From an uncultured Brachyspira sp. (GTDB lineage Bacteria; Spirochaetota; Brachyspiria; Brachyspirales; Brachyspiraceae), in the NCBI RefSeq assembly GCF_949287625.1, contig NZ_CASEGO010000079.1, positions 1-27,921 of the forward strand: a stretch of 27,921 nucleotides of DNA, read 5' to 3'. Numbering within the stretch: the stretch's first letter is position 1; each line of letters starts with the position of its first letter. Positions 7,984 to 16,433 of the stretch are shown here, piece by piece. The notes under the pieces were generated by a model. The model was not told the origin of the DNA, did no database searches, and saw only the letters and a list, made by a program, of their open reading frames with translations. The position numbers were made by a program, and so were the translations under genes.

Positions 7984-8859
7984 ATGATATTAAAAATCAA
8001 TCATAAAGATGATGATATATCTATAGAGTTTGTTGATGTGCTTTACAGGGTATTTAAAAATGAGATGGCTGTAATAGGAATGTTTTTTGTAATATTTTTA
8101 TTTGCATTATCAATAAGCAGTTTATTTACATTTAATTATGCTGATGCTGTAGAGAATAATTATACTGCACTTCTTCAGGCACCTTCTTTAATATATCCTT
8201 TCGGTACAGATAATTACGGACGTGATGTTTTCAGCAGAATAGTTTTCGGAGCTAGAATCTCTCTTATAATAGGAGTAATATCTACCATTATACCTATTAT
8301 AGCAGGCGGTATTTTAGGGGCTTTATCAGGATATTATAAAGGAAAGCCTGATAATATTATAATGAGAATATTGGATATATTATATTCTGTTCCAAGCATA
8401 CTTCTTGCCATAGCAATTATTTCTGTTTTTGGGGCTAATGTATTTGTTCTTATTATAGCTCTTAGTATAAGTGCTGTGCCAAGCTATGCTAGAACTGTAA
8501 GGGCGAGTGTTATTTCAGTATCAAATATGGAGTTTATAGAGGCAGCTAAGGCATTGGGTGCTAATAACTTTATTATTATTTACAAGCATATAATACCTAA
8601 TGTACTTTCTCCAGTTATAGTTAGAATGTCTCTCGATATAGGTTCTGCTGTTTTGTCTACTAGCAGTTTAAGTTTTTTAGGTTTGGGTATAGAGCCTCAT
8701 ATACCTGAATGGGGCAATATATTAAAAATAGGAAGTGTTTATCTTGAAACCAATCCTTATATAGCAATATTCCCAGGGCTTGCTATCATACTTATGGTGC
8801 TTGCTTTCAACTTTTTGGGTGATGGGCTTAGAGATGCATTAGATCCTAAAATGAAATAA
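7984..8859 (+). CDS. dppC: Peptide ABC-transporter permease, DppC/OppC family
   Basis: This 291-aa protein is the second membrane subunit of the peptide importer. It has the OppC N-terminal segment (LYRVFKNEMAVIGMFF helix), the periplasmic motif YPFGTDNYGRDVFSRIVFG near residues 75-93, and five more membrane helices. The EAA loop EAAKALGANNFIIIYKHIIPN contacts an ATPase, and the C-terminus ends FLGDGLRDALDPKMK as in the family. I start it at the ATG 7984, 12 nt after the stop of the preceding frame. The frame is open further back to a TTG at 7912, but that would overlap the preceding gene and add an atypical sequence. The ribosome site is weak, suggesting translational coupling to the preceding, now broken, gene. 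Length matches the usual 290-300 aa. Confidence 0.9.
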   Translation: MILKINHKDDDISIEFVDVLYRVFKNEMAVIGMFFVIFLFALSISSLFTFNYADAVENNYTALLQAPSLIYPFGTDNYGRDVFSRIVFGARISLIIGVISTIIPIIAGGILGALSGYYKGKPDNIIMRILDILYSVPSILLAIAIISVFGANVFVLIIALSISAVPSYARTVRASVISVSNMEFIEAAKALGANNFIIIYKHIIPNVLSPVIVRMSLDIGSAVLSTSSLSFLGLGIEPHIPEWGNILKIGSVYLETNPYIAIFPGLAIILMVLAFNFLGDGLRDALDPKMK

Positions 8860-8887
8860 CAATAAATAAAATTAAAGGCTGCAATTT

Positions 8888-9838
8888 ATGGAAGATATAT
8901 TACAAATAAAAAATCTGCATGTTCATTACATAAAAGAAGATGAAACAGTAAAAGCAGTAAACGGAATAAATTTAAATTTAAAAAAGGGCGAGAGCATAGG
9001 ATTAGTAGGTGAAACAGGGGCTGGAAAAACAACAGCGGCATTATCGGTAATGGGATTAATACCCTACCCGCCCGGACTTATTATAGACGGCGAAATCATT
9101 TATGACGGCAGAAATATAATAAACTGCAGCAATAAAGAGTATCAGCGTATAAGAGGAAATGGAATATCTATGATATTTCAAGACCCTATGACAGCATTGA
9201 ATCCTACTATGACGGTTGAAAAGCAGTTAATGGAAGTTTTGGACAGCCATAAAAGCAGTATGAGCAAGGGAGAGAAAAAGGATACTATAATAGAGCTTCT
9301 TGAACTAGTAGGAGTGCAGCGTGATAGATTAAAAGAGTATCCGCATCAGTTTTCTGGAGGAATGAAGCAGAGGGTTGTTATTGCTATGTCTTTGCTTTTA
9401 AAACCAAAAATATTGATAGCTGATGAGCCTACAACTGCTTTAGATGTTACTATACAGGCTCAGGTTTTGAATATTATAAATAATCTTAGAGAAAAATTTG
9501 ATATGTCTTTGATTCTTATAACTCATGATTTGGGTGTTGTAGCTCAGGTTTGCGATAAGGTATCTATAATGTATGCAGGAGAGATTGTAGAAAGCGGAGA
9601 TGTTAAGGACGTTTATTTGAATACTAAGCACCCATATACAAAGGGATTATTTAATTCTATACCAAGACTCGATACTGATAATGAAAGACTTATACCTATA
9701 GAAGGCGATATGGTTAATCCTGCCAATTTGCCAAGCGGCTGCTATTTTAATCCTAGATGCAAGTATAAAAAAGATATATGTATAGAGAAAAAGCCTGATG
9801 TTATAGGGGATAATCATCAATATAAATGTCATTTCTAA
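8888..9838 (+). CDS. dppD: Peptide ABC-transporter ATP-binding protein, DppD/OppD type
   Basis: This is a cytoplasmic ATPase that powers the importer. It shows Walker A GETGAGKTT (41-49), the Q-loop FQDPMTALNP (97-106), an intact signature FSGGMKQR (155-162), Walker B ILIADEP (175-181) and the switch His in ITHD (H213). The C-terminal oligopeptide-transporter domain follows, with the Cys cluster CYFNPRCKYKKDIC typical of this subfamily, where it can bind an Fe-S cluster. The 316-aa length is normal. It starts 28 nt after permease C, and 25 nt separate it from the second ATPase, so the operon runs on. All functional residues look intact, which contrasts with the broken binding protein upstream. 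Confidence 0.92.
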   Translation: MEDILQIKNLHVHYIKEDETVKAVNGINLNLKKGESIGLVGETGAGKTTAALSVMGLIPYPPGLIIDGEIIYDGRNIINCSNKEYQRIRGNGISMIFQDPMTALNPTMTVEKQLMEVLDSHKSSMSKGEKKDTIIELLELVGVQRDRLKEYPHQFSGGMKQRVVIAMSLLLKPKILIADEPTTALDVTIQAQVLNIINNLREKFDMSLILITHDLGVVAQVCDKVSIMYAGEIVESGDVKDVYLNTKHPYTKGLFNSIPRLDTDNERLIPIEGDMVNPANLPSGCYFNPRCKYKKDICIEKKPDVIGDNHQYKCHF

Positions 9839-9863
9839 TAAAAATATTTAAGGGATAATAATT

Positions 9864-10808
9864 ATGTTTATTGAAACTAAGAATTTATATAAATATTTTA
9901 ATACACCTAAAGGCAAACTGCATGCTGTTGATAATGTGAATATAGCAATAGAGGAAGGGGAAACTCTTGGAATAGTAGGTGAATCAGGCTGCGGAAAAAG
10001 TACTTTAGGAAGAGTAATTTTAAGACTTCATGAGGCTGACAGCGGAAGCATATATTATGACGGTATGGATATAACTAAATTAAGTAATGATGATATGCGA
10101 AAGATGAGAAGATTTATGCAGATAATATTTCAAGATCCTTATTCATCTTTGAATCCCAGATATACAGTTTCTGAAATAATTTCAGAGCCTCTTACTTTCT
10201 TTAATATATATAATAATGCTAAAGATAGAAAGGCAAGAGTAGAAGAGCTTATGGACATAGTGGGGCTTAGCAAGAGAAGCTATAATATGTATCCTCATGA
10301 ATTTGACGGCGGAAGAAGACAGAGAATAGTTATTGCTAGAACTTTATCTATCAATCCGAAATTTATAGTATGTGATGAGCCTGTAAGTGCATTGGACGTT
10401 TCTATACAGGCACAGATAATTAATCTGCTTATGGATTTGCAAAAAGAACTTAAATTAACTTATATGTTTATCTCTCATGATCTTTCTGTTATAAAGCATA
10501 TATCAAATAATATATCAGTTATGTATTTGGGTGAGATAATAGAAAGTGCTGATAAAAAAACTTTATTTGAAAATCCAAAACACCCTTATACAAGAGCTTT
10601 ACTTTCTGCTATACCTACAATTGATATAAATAACAAAAAAGAAAGGATATTATTAAGAGGAGAGGCAACATCTCCTATAAACCCTAAAAAAGGATGTAGA
10701 TTTTACAATAGATGTGCTTATGCTAAAGATGAATGTTTGAATGATAATGTACAATTAAAAGATATTGGTAAAAATCATAAGGCTGCATGTATAAGAGATG
10801 ATATATAA
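9864..10808 (+). CDS. dppF: Peptide ABC-transporter ATP-binding protein, DppF/OppF type
   Basis: This is the second ATPase of the importer, 314 aa and of normal length. It has Walker A GESGCGKST (39-47), Q-loop FQDPYSSLNP (89-98), Walker B FIVCDEP (167-173), switch His in ISHD (H205) and the C-terminal Cys-bearing domain (CRFYNRCAYAKDEC). The ABC signature reads FDGGRRQR (147-154): the usual Ser of LSGGQ is Asp148 and the usual Gln is Arg151. Since the partner ATPase keeps a normal signature, the heterodimer would have one canonical and one altered ATP site. This may be a feature of a subfamily and not damage; I cannot check. AAGGGA lies 9 nt before the ATG. It is the last gene of the operon. 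Confidence 0.92.
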   Translation: MFIETKNLYKYFNTPKGKLHAVDNVNIAIEEGETLGIVGESGCGKSTLGRVILRLHEADSGSIYYDGMDITKLSNDDMRKMRRFMQIIFQDPYSSLNPRYTVSEIISEPLTFFNIYNNAKDRKARVEELMDIVGLSKRSYNMYPHEFDGGRRQRIVIARTLSINPKFIVCDEPVSALDVSIQAQIINLLMDLQKELKLTYMFISHDLSVIKHISNNISVMYLGEIIESADKKTLFENPKHPYTRALLSAIPTIDINNKKERILLRGEATSPINPKKGCRFYNRCAYAKDECLNDNVQLKDIGKNHKAACIRDDI

Positions 10809-10880
10809 ATTACGGCTGAGACTTTTATTATAAAAAAATCCCAGCTATAAAGTTAAAACAATTAATATTATTAGTAAGTA

Positions 10881-10912
10881 TTTTAAGTATATATAAAACA
10901 CAATACTTAAAA
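10881..10912. terminator. AT-rich hairpin between convergent genes
   Basis: TTTTAAGTAT (10881-10890) and ATACTTAAAA (10903-10912) form a perfect 10-bp inverted repeat with a 12-nt loop. It lies midway between the ends of the peptide-transporter operon and the convergent minus-strand gene. It has A/T tracts on both sides and could act in both directions, but its low GC content makes it a weak terminator candidate. Confidence 0.4.
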
Positions 10913-10923
10913 ACTAAATAATA

Positions 10924-11340
10924 TTATTCAATTTCTTTTTTAAATAAATCTATTATTTTTTCTGTTATATATAGTAATTTTTTTTCATCTTTAGGAAATA
11001 CAAATTTTCTGTATAATGTATCTTCATCTTCAGACTTAGAAAAACCATACATACATTCATTTTCTGAAAGTATTCTTTCCAAATCATCAGAGCCTTTGCT
11101 TGAATGGAGTATTAAAGAAGTAGAATCTATTTTATCGCAGTATATATCAATAGCATATGATATATTATCATTTTTTATTTCTTTATAGAAACATTCATTT
11201 TCATAATTATTTCCGCCGAAAGTTTTAATAAGATTATTGATTCTAATTGAAGATAGATTATGACATATATCAACAATTTTTAGGTATTCTTCATAGTTAT
11301 TTAATATATTATCATACATATCTTTATATGAGTTTTCCAT
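10924..11340 (-). CDS. Hypothetical protein, 138 aa
   Basis: I do not recognise the family. The product is a soluble, Glu/Asp/Lys-rich, mostly helical protein with no signal or membrane segment. A central stretch, ISYAIDIYCDKIDSTSLILH, looks like paired beta strands, and the C-terminus is an amphipathic helix. The start is uncertain: the ATG at 11340 (MENSYKDM) is preceded by AAGGCGG about 11 nt upstream, while the same frame extends to a TTG at 11364 that would add 8 residues. It stands alone, convergent with the peptide-transporter operon and divergent from the DUF1349 gene, so context gives no clue. Confidence 0.65.
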   Translation of the reverse strand: MENSYKDMYDNILNNYEEYLKIVDICHNLSSIRINNLIKTFGGNNYENECFYKEIKNDNISYAIDIYCDKIDSTSLILHSSKGSDDLERILSENECMYGFSKSEDEDTLYRKFVFPKDEKKLLYITEKIIDLFKKEIE

Positions 11341-11448
11341 ACTTTTAAATACCGCCTTTGCCAATTTCTTATATGAAAAGCCTATTATATAAATTTATGT
11401 ATATTTAGTCAATAGAAAAATAAAAAAATGTTTATTTATTATTAATTG

Positions 11449-11477
11449 TTGAATTGAGGCAAAATAAGATATATAAT
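11449..11477 (+). promoter_or_regulatory. Promoter for the DUF1349 gene
   Basis: TTGAAT (11449-11454) and TATAAT (11472-11477) are separated by 17 bp. They lie about 30 nt before the ATG at 11507, with AGGA in between. Confidence 0.55.
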
Positions 11478-11506
11478 CATTTTATATTTTATTTAGGATA
11501 TAAATC

Positions 11507-12100
11507 ATGCATAAAGAATTTTTAAAAGAGAACTTATTTTGGATTAGAGAACCTAAGAATATATTAATTGATGATAAAAAAATAGAAATATATACAGAAG
11601 CCAATACTGACTTATGGCAGAGAACATACTATGGTTTTCAAAATGACAATGCCCCTATACTTCAGACAAAAATGAAAGATAAATATTTTTCTTTCACAGT
11701 AAAAACTGTATTTGAAAGCAAACGCCGTTTTGATCAGTGCGGTGTTATAATATATATAGACAGTGAAAATTGGTTTAAGGCTTCTATAGAGTACGAAAAT
11801 GAAGATTATCAGCGTTTGGGAAGTGTTGTTACAAATAACGGATATTCCGACTGGGCTACTCAGGATATATCAGCTTCTATAAAAGAGATGTATTATAGAT
11901 TAAGCAGAAGAGAAAGCGATTTTTTAATTGAATATAGCGAAGACGGAATAAATTTCAAACAAATGAGAATATTTCATTTATTTAAGGCTGATGATGAAAT
12001 TCCTCTTGGAATATATGCCTGCAGTCCAGAGGCTTCATCTTTTAAGGCAGTATTTACTGACATGTATATAACAGATTGCAAATGGCAGGAACATAAATAA
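11507..12100 (+). CDS. DUF1349 family protein (concanavalin-like beta sandwich)
   Basis: This 197-aa soluble protein has no signal peptide. It matches DUF1349 (the YesU-like group): an early Trp motif NLFWIREPKN, ANTDLWQRTYYGF, the core strand FDQCGVIIYIDSENWFKASI, the hallmark GSVVTNNGYSDWAT around residues 105-118, and late strands PLGIYACSPEASSF. The family folds as a jelly-roll like lectins and glycosidase accessory domains, so a carbohydrate-related role is plausible, but no catalytic residues are established. It is monocistronic behind its own promoter. Just downstream a separate promoter serves dnaX. Confidence 0.82.
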   Translation: MHKEFLKENLFWIREPKNILIDDKKIEIYTEANTDLWQRTYYGFQNDNAPILQTKMKDKYFSFTVKTVFESKRRFDQCGVIIYIDSENWFKASIEYENEDYQRLGSVVTNNGYSDWATQDISASIKEMYYRLSRRESDFLIEYSEDGINFKQMRIFHLFKADDEIPLGIYACSPEASSFKAVFTDMYITDCKWQEHK

Positions 12101-12103
12101 AAA

Positions 12104-12131
12104 TTGACAAATAAATATAGTCTGTTAAAAT
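12104..12131 (+). promoter_or_regulatory. Promoter for dnaX
   Basis: TTGACA (12104-12109) and TAAAAT (12126-12131) are separated by 16 bp, 45 nt before the dnaX ATG. A second TATAAT occurs at 12156-12161 but has no clear -35 partner. Confidence 0.5.
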
Positions 12132-12176
12132 AAATTAGTTAAAAATAAAAAATAAATATAATGGAACACTATCAAT

Positions 12177-13748
12177 ATGGCAGAAAACTATAAAGTAATA
12201 GCAAGAAAATACCGCCCTCAAACTTTTGAAGAGGTTATAGGTCAGGAGCATATCACAAAGACTATATCAAAAAGTATAGCACAAAAAAAGATAGCACATG
12301 CATATCTATTTTCAGGGGCTCATGGTGTAGGTAAAACTTCTCTTGCTAGGATTATAGCTAAAGCCTTAAACTGCGTTAATGGTCCTACGGATAAGCCATG
12401 CGGAGTTTGTCCGTCATGTACTCAGATAGAAAACGGTACTCCTCTTGATGTTATAGAAATTGACGGTGCCAGCAATAGAGGTATAGAAAATATTAGAAGT
12501 ATTATAGAAAATGTGCGTATATCTCCAGTAGCTGGAAAATATAAAGTATATATTATAGATGAGGTGCATCAGATAACTAATGAGGCTTTTAATGCACTTC
12601 TTAAAACTTTAGAAGAGCCTCCTGCTCATGTTGTGTTTATACTTGCTACTACTGAAGCAGACAGGGTGCTTCCTACTATAAGAAGCCGATGTCAGCAGTA
12701 TACTTTTAAGTCATTAGGCATAGAAGATTTAGAGAAAATATTAAAAGGCATACTTGATAAAGAGAATATTAAATATGATGAAGAGGCGGTATTTTTAATA
12801 GCAAAGCAGGCAAGAGGTTCTGTACGGGACAGTGAAACTATACTTGAAAAAATGATAGCTTACACTACCGATAAAAAGTATATAACAAGTGCTGATGTTA
12901 ATGCTGTTGTGGGAGGAAATAATTTTTCTTTTGTTAAAGAGTTTTTTGATATTATAATGTCTGAAAATAAAAAATCTTATTTTGAGTTTGTGAAGAAATT
13001 ATTTGAGGATGCAGTAGACCCTAGAACATTTATAAACAGTGTAATAGAATATATGCGTGTTGTTCTTATGATAAAAAGCGGTATTGATGATACAAAGCTA
13101 TTAGAGATTACTGAAAATGAGAGAGACGATTTAAAAGTATTTGCTAATCATTACAGCGATGATGAGATAGAGAGAATACTTGATTATATATTACTTACAG
13201 AAGAGCGTATAAGAAGTGCATCTAATCCTAGAACTATATTTGAAATGCGTATGCTTCTTTTACTTAATACGGATAATTTGATTCGTCCTGTAGATATAGT
13301 AGCTTCCAATATGCAGGCAGTTTCTGCTGTTTCTTCTACTAGTGAAGATTTCAGATTTGAAAGTGCTAATAATAATAATACAGCTTCACAAGCAAATCAG
13401 CCTAAACCTCAGTATGATGTGCCTTTAAATCCAACAGATAAAAGGCGTATATTCTACAATAAAATACTCTCTTTTATAGAAACAGAAAGCCCTACTATAT
13501 ACTCTCTTTTATCACAGGGTAACCCTATAGAAAGCAAAGGTGCAACATTAATAGTAGCACTTCCAGATAATATATTTGAAATGACTCAGACTGATAAAAG
13601 GATAAATGATTTGATATCGAAGGCTATACCTAAGTTTACAAAAAATAAAGATGTTGCTATACAGTTTCAGAGAGCAGTTGAAGGCAATATGATAGATAAA
13701 TTAAAAAGCCGTCTTCAGGCTACCGAAGTAGATGAAGGTTCTCTATAA
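12177..13748 (+). CDS. dnaX: DNA polymerase III subunit gamma/tau
   Basis: This is the clamp-loader ATPase of the replisome. The N-terminus MAENYKVIARKYRPQTFEEV is the standard DnaX opening. Walker A is GAHGVGKT (47-54), the zinc module has C66, C75, C78 and C81, Walker B is VYIIDEVH (124-131), sensor 1 lies in FILATTEADRVLP, and the arginine finger motif is RSRC (169-172). Domain III runs to about 370. A Ser/Asn/Gln/Pro-rich linker at about 385-415 leads to a short C-terminal domain that could be a minimal tau tail (total 523 aa; E. coli tau is 643). I see no strong slippery A-run with hairpin of the E. coli type inside the linker. The usual neighbours ybaB and recR are absent. The stop codon is followed at once by a repeat element. 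Confidence 0.95.
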   Translation: MAENYKVIARKYRPQTFEEVIGQEHITKTISKSIAQKKIAHAYLFSGAHGVGKTSLARIIAKALNCVNGPTDKPCGVCPSCTQIENGTPLDVIEIDGASNRGIENIRSIIENVRISPVAGKYKVYIIDEVHQITNEAFNALLKTLEEPPAHVVFILATTEADRVLPTIRSRCQQYTFKSLGIEDLEKILKGILDKENIKYDEEAVFLIAKQARGSVRDSETILEKMIAYTTDKKYITSADVNAVVGGNNFSFVKEFFDIIMSENKKSYFEFVKKLFEDAVDPRTFINSVIEYMRVVLMIKSGIDDTKLLEITENERDDLKVFANHYSDDEIERILDYILLTEERIRSASNPRTIFEMRMLLLLNTDNLIRPVDIVASNMQAVSAVSSTSEDFRFESANNNNTASQANQPKPQYDVPLNPTDKRRIFYNKILSFIETESPTIYSLLSQGNPIESKGATLIVALPDNIFEMTQTDKRINDLISKAIPKFTKNKDVAIQFQRAVEGNMIDKLKSRLQATEVDEGSL

Positions 13749-13868
13749 TATATACTGAAAATTTTTAAGTTTGTCAACCGCGAGCTCTCCCTCATCTTCG
13801 TTCGGGACGCACGGTATTGTTTATTCTTATCAAATGTCAACGCGACCGAACGAAGTGGTATGCAGCTG
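13749..13868 (+). repeat. Dispersed repeat element, copy 4, abutting the dnaX stop codon
   Basis: The first 29 nt (13749-13777) are the exact reverse complement of the right end of the element at 3814-3842. A GC-rich interior follows with a perfect 10-bp inverted repeat CTTCGTTCGG (13796-13805) / CCGAACGAAG (13846-13855). It begins on the base after the dnaX TAA, so it may also serve as the 3' end of the dnaX transcript. 13869-13974 shows only AT-rich sequence. Confidence 0.6.
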
Positions 13869-13974
13869 ATTGCCTATTATTATGTAAAATAAATTATTTA
13901 TTTTACATTTTAAACTTATAAAACTTATTTTATTAATAACTAGTAATACTTTATGTTTTATGATGAATATATAA

Positions 13975-14139
13975 TAATTTTGTGAATACAAAGGATTACA
14001 CATAATATATGAGAAGAATTATTCTGATATATTATCTTTAAGTGAATGGATAATATAGCAATATAAGAAGTCATTAAAAGAGAATAAAATATTCACAGTA
14101 AAAAATAAAAATGAAGATATAAAACTTATAAAGTTATAA
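13975..14139 (+). pseudogene. Possible remnant of a small coding sequence
   Basis: A frame without a good start reads YEKNYSDILSLSEWII, then TAG, then QYKKSLKENKIFTVKN to a TAA at 14137-14139. The composition looks protein-like (amphipathic, Lys/Glu-rich), but there is an internal stop and no start or ribosome site, so at best this is a decayed fragment. No family is recognised. Confidence 0.25.
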
Positions 14140-14163
14140 TATTAAAATTATACTTATAAAAAA

Positions 14164-14197
14164 TCTCATGCATATCAAGCAGAAGACATGCATGAGA
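14164..14197 (-). terminator. Rho-independent terminator of the M30-like protease gene
   Basis: TCTCATGCAT (14164-14173) and ATGCATGAGA (14188-14197) form a perfect 10-bp stem with a 14-nt loop. On the minus strand the stem is followed by a T-rich tract (attttttata). It lies about 60 nt past the stop of the minus-strand gene at 14258. Confidence 0.7.
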
Positions 14198-14257
14198 AAT
14201 CCCCATATACTCATTCTTAGGAGTTATTAAAATAGCTGAAAAGTTCTTTCTAAAGTA

Positions 14258-15421
14258 TTAATAAAAAGATGAGTTTACTATCAAGTATCTGTCTTTGCCT
14301 TTGGTATTTACATCTGGATTATAGACAACATATGTATCGTTTCCAAGTTCGGCATATCTTAAAAGTTTATCATCAGACATAAAATCACCTTTAACATAAA
14401 TAGCAGAACCAGGTGCCATAGGACAATTATACTGTGTAGTTATAATTTTGGGTTTTGTAGTAATAAGCCCTTTGTATCCGTAAATACCTTTTGAATCATT
14501 TTTATAATTAGCCTTTAGCCAAGATGCATAAAGCTCACTCCAATCCTGAAACTCTTTAATATTTTTATTGGCAGCATAAAGTATAGCCTTATAAGTTCCT
14601 TTATATTCTTCTGGGGCATTGGCTATATCTTTATATATTTCAAAACCGTTTTTTGAATGAATCCCAAGCCAATACATAAAAAGAGAAACAGTAGCATATT
14701 TATGAACTGTATATCCCTGATTCCAATTTACAAAATAATCGCCTTTGGTTATTAAATACATTGAATCTGTATTATAATAATCAAGCCTGTTTTTAGGCAA
14801 TTTTCCTCTGTAGGCTATAACGGCAGCTTCTGATAATGCTTCATCTACCCATATGTCAAATGAAGAATTGCTTTTATTTTCTAAAGAACTGTAATGTATA
14901 ACATGATGAAGTTCATGGGCTATTGTATTTACAACAGATGCTATATTTTCCCAACCATTTATATAATCCAAAAATATAATATTATCTGTATCATTTTTTA
15001 TTTCATTGAGACCGTCAAGTATTGAATATCCCTGCATATAAGGCTTATCACCTGTAAAGCCTCCGTTAATGTCCATTATTAAAAGTGTTAATTTACCTTT
15101 TAATTTGCCGTATAAATATTCTTCCATGTCATATATTTTTGAAGTTTCTAATATAATACTTTGCAAATCTCTGTCATTTACTTGAAGTCCGTTCTCCAGA
15201 TATATATCTATCCTAGATGTTGAGTATATATTTTTCGCTTTTAGACTTTCTTTGGAATAATTATTATTTATATATCTTACAGCATTAAATACCTTTTCTG
15301 TATTTTTGCCTTTATATATATTATAGCTTACTGGAGTTTTTAGAACTTCATTTAGGCTTTCATATGCATTCAAAACAAATGCATGGCTTATGATAAATAA
15401 TATTAATAAATATTTTCTCAT
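14258..15421 (-). CDS. Secreted zinc metalloprotease, M30 (hyicolysin)-like
   Basis: This is a 387-aa exported protein. Residues 1-19 form a signal peptide (MRKY, hydrophobic core, then VLNAYES, probable type I cleavage near 19). The zinc site is HELHH at 169-173 within NTIAHELHHVIHYS, with H169 and H173 as ligands and E170 as base. Twenty residues later WVDEALSEAA (191-200) supplies the third ligand E194. This HExxH + (W)xxE-x-LSE layout is that of M30 peptidases. The spacing and the C-terminal beta-rich region (after about 320) also fit. The gene is monocistronic, with AAGGAG before the ATG and a clear terminator downstream. The target is unknown; secretion suggests host or mucosal protein, or envelope turnover. 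Assignment to M30 rests on motifs I recognise, not on a search. Confidence 0.8.
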   Translation of the reverse strand: MRKYLLILFIISHAFVLNAYESLNEVLKTPVSYNIYKGKNTEKVFNAVRYINNNYSKESLKAKNIYSTSRIDIYLENGLQVNDRDLQSIILETSKIYDMEEYLYGKLKGKLTLLIMDINGGFTGDKPYMQGYSILDGLNEIKNDTDNIIFLDYINGWENIASVVNTIAHELHHVIHYSSLENKSNSSFDIWVDEALSEAAVIAYRGKLPKNRLDYYNTDSMYLITKGDYFVNWNQGYTVHKYATVSLFMYWLGIHSKNGFEIYKDIANAPEEYKGTYKAILYAANKNIKEFQDWSELYASWLKANYKNDSKGIYGYKGLITTKPKIITTQYNCPMAPGSAIYVKGDFMSDDKLLRYAELGNDTYVVYNPDVNTKGKDRYLIVNSSFY

Positions 15422-15501
15422 AGTTCTTTACTCCTTATAAATTATAATACTTTTTATAAGTATCGGAAAAAATATAAAAAAGAAATAAAAGAAAATATTA
15501 A

Positions 15502-15530
15502 AAAAGACTTGCAGCAATAGCAAGTCTTTT
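15502..15530 (-). terminator. Rho-independent terminator of the DUF4234 gene
   Basis: AAAGACTTGC (15503-15512) and GCAAGTCTTT (15520-15529) form a perfect 10-bp stem with a 7-nt loop, and the flanking A and T tracts extend it. Read on the minus strand it ends in a run of T, 19 nt after the stop at 15549. It could also work in reverse. Confidence 0.75.
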
Positions 15531-15548
15531 AATTATAATTATTAATAA

Positions 15549-15944
15549 TTATTCATCATCACTATGAGATTCTATTAATACTGAATCAGGTATGCTGTTC
15601 CAAATAGCATTTAATTTATCCTGAAATATAGCACATGCTATTACATACATAAATAAATTTAATACTATTAATAATACTGTACTGTCTTCTGTACTGTCCA
15701 TTCCAGCTTTTTTAGTCATCTCTAAATAAAGTATTTTACCGTATTTATAGTACCAATAAAAAGTATAAAGTCCGCATGTTACAATAGATAATACTAATTC
15801 TAATGTTGGATTTATATCATCTCTTTCCATAAAATTTTTAATCTCATCTGTAGTCTTATAAATCCAGTATGCATAATAAATACCGCATGTTACAATATTT
15901 AATACCACAAGCATAGGTATGCTTCTAACAGTACCTTTTACCAT
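15549..15944 (-). CDS. DUF4234 domain membrane protein
   Basis: This 131-aa membrane protein is built of two similar halves, each a hydrophobic helix followed by an aromatic motif: MLVVLNIVTCGIYYAYWIYK (about 11-30) and LVLSIVTCGLYTFYWYYKYG (about 50-69). The repeated V-T-C-G-I/L-Y-x2-Y-W pattern is the DUF4234 signature. A third helix (VLLIVLNLFMYVIACAIF) and an acidic tail follow. Function is unknown in the family. The ATG is preceded by an excellent AGGAGG, and a consensus promoter lies upstream. It is monocistronic, with its own terminator. Confidence 0.82.
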   Translation of the reverse strand: MVKGTVRSIPMLVVLNIVTCGIYYAYWIYKTTDEIKNFMERDDINPTLELVLSIVTCGLYTFYWYYKYGKILYLEMTKKAGMDSTEDSTVLLIVLNLFMYVIACAIFQDKLNAIWNSIPDSVLIESHSDDE

Positions 15945-15975
15945 TATCTAAACCTCCTAAAAAATTTTTAAAGTG

Positions 15976-16004
15976 ATTATACTTTAACTTTAAAAAATAA
16001 TCAA
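15976..16004 (-). promoter_or_regulatory. Promoter for the DUF4234 gene
   Basis: On the minus strand TTGATT (complement of 15999-16004) and TATAAT (complement of 15976-15981) are separated by 17 bp, about 30 nt before the ATG at 15944. Confidence 0.6.
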
Positions 16005-16097
16005 TAAAATTACAATAATATTTATTTTTTTAATGCATATATTCTATAAAGAATAATAAATGTTATTATATATAAATTATATTTAAAATATTATTAA

Positions 16098-16287
16098 AAC
16101 GCATGTTTAATCGATTTTATAAATAAAAAAAATTAGAATTATAGATTAAGCTGCATTTTAAAAATTAGTTATGCGTGCGTTAAATTTAAATAAGGCTTTG
16201 GTCTGGCGTACTTTTTTAAGTGTTGACATATGAGTTTAATTAAAGTCTATATAAAAAATAAAGCTTTAAAATCTAAAAGGGCGAGAA
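16098..16287 (+). repeat. Imperfect direct repeat, copy A
   Basis: It starts aacgcatgtttaatc, contains ttatgcgtgcgt at about 16167-16178, then aaggctttggtctggcg, ttaattaaagtct, and ends ctttaaaatctaaaagggcga. The same blocks in the same order occur at 16434-16634. ACGCA(T/C)G at the start and the later CGTGCGT are inverted with respect to each other, so the first ~80 nt can fold back. No ORF is present. 16005-16097 is featureless AT-rich sequence. Confidence 0.65.
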
Positions 16288-16313
16288 TTAAAGTAAATTT
16301 TAAAATCTATTTT

Positions 16314-16417
16314 CACTCCCACCCTCTAAATTTTGTAATTCTATTTGTTATTTATAAATGTTTTTAATTTTTTAGCTTTAACTGTTATTCTGTCTGCCCA
16401 CCCAAGTGCTTTTTTAA
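16314..16417 (-). repeat. Inverted partial copy C of the 16-kb repeat
   Basis: Read on the minus strand, this segment runs aaagcacttgggtgggc, then an AT-rich part, then aaatttagagggtgggag. That matches the order of aacgctttgggcgggtg ... aaaatctaaaagggcgggga in copy B but with more divergence. It sits between copies A and B in the opposite orientation. Confidence 0.45.
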
Positions 16418-16433
16418 TTTTATGATACTATTC

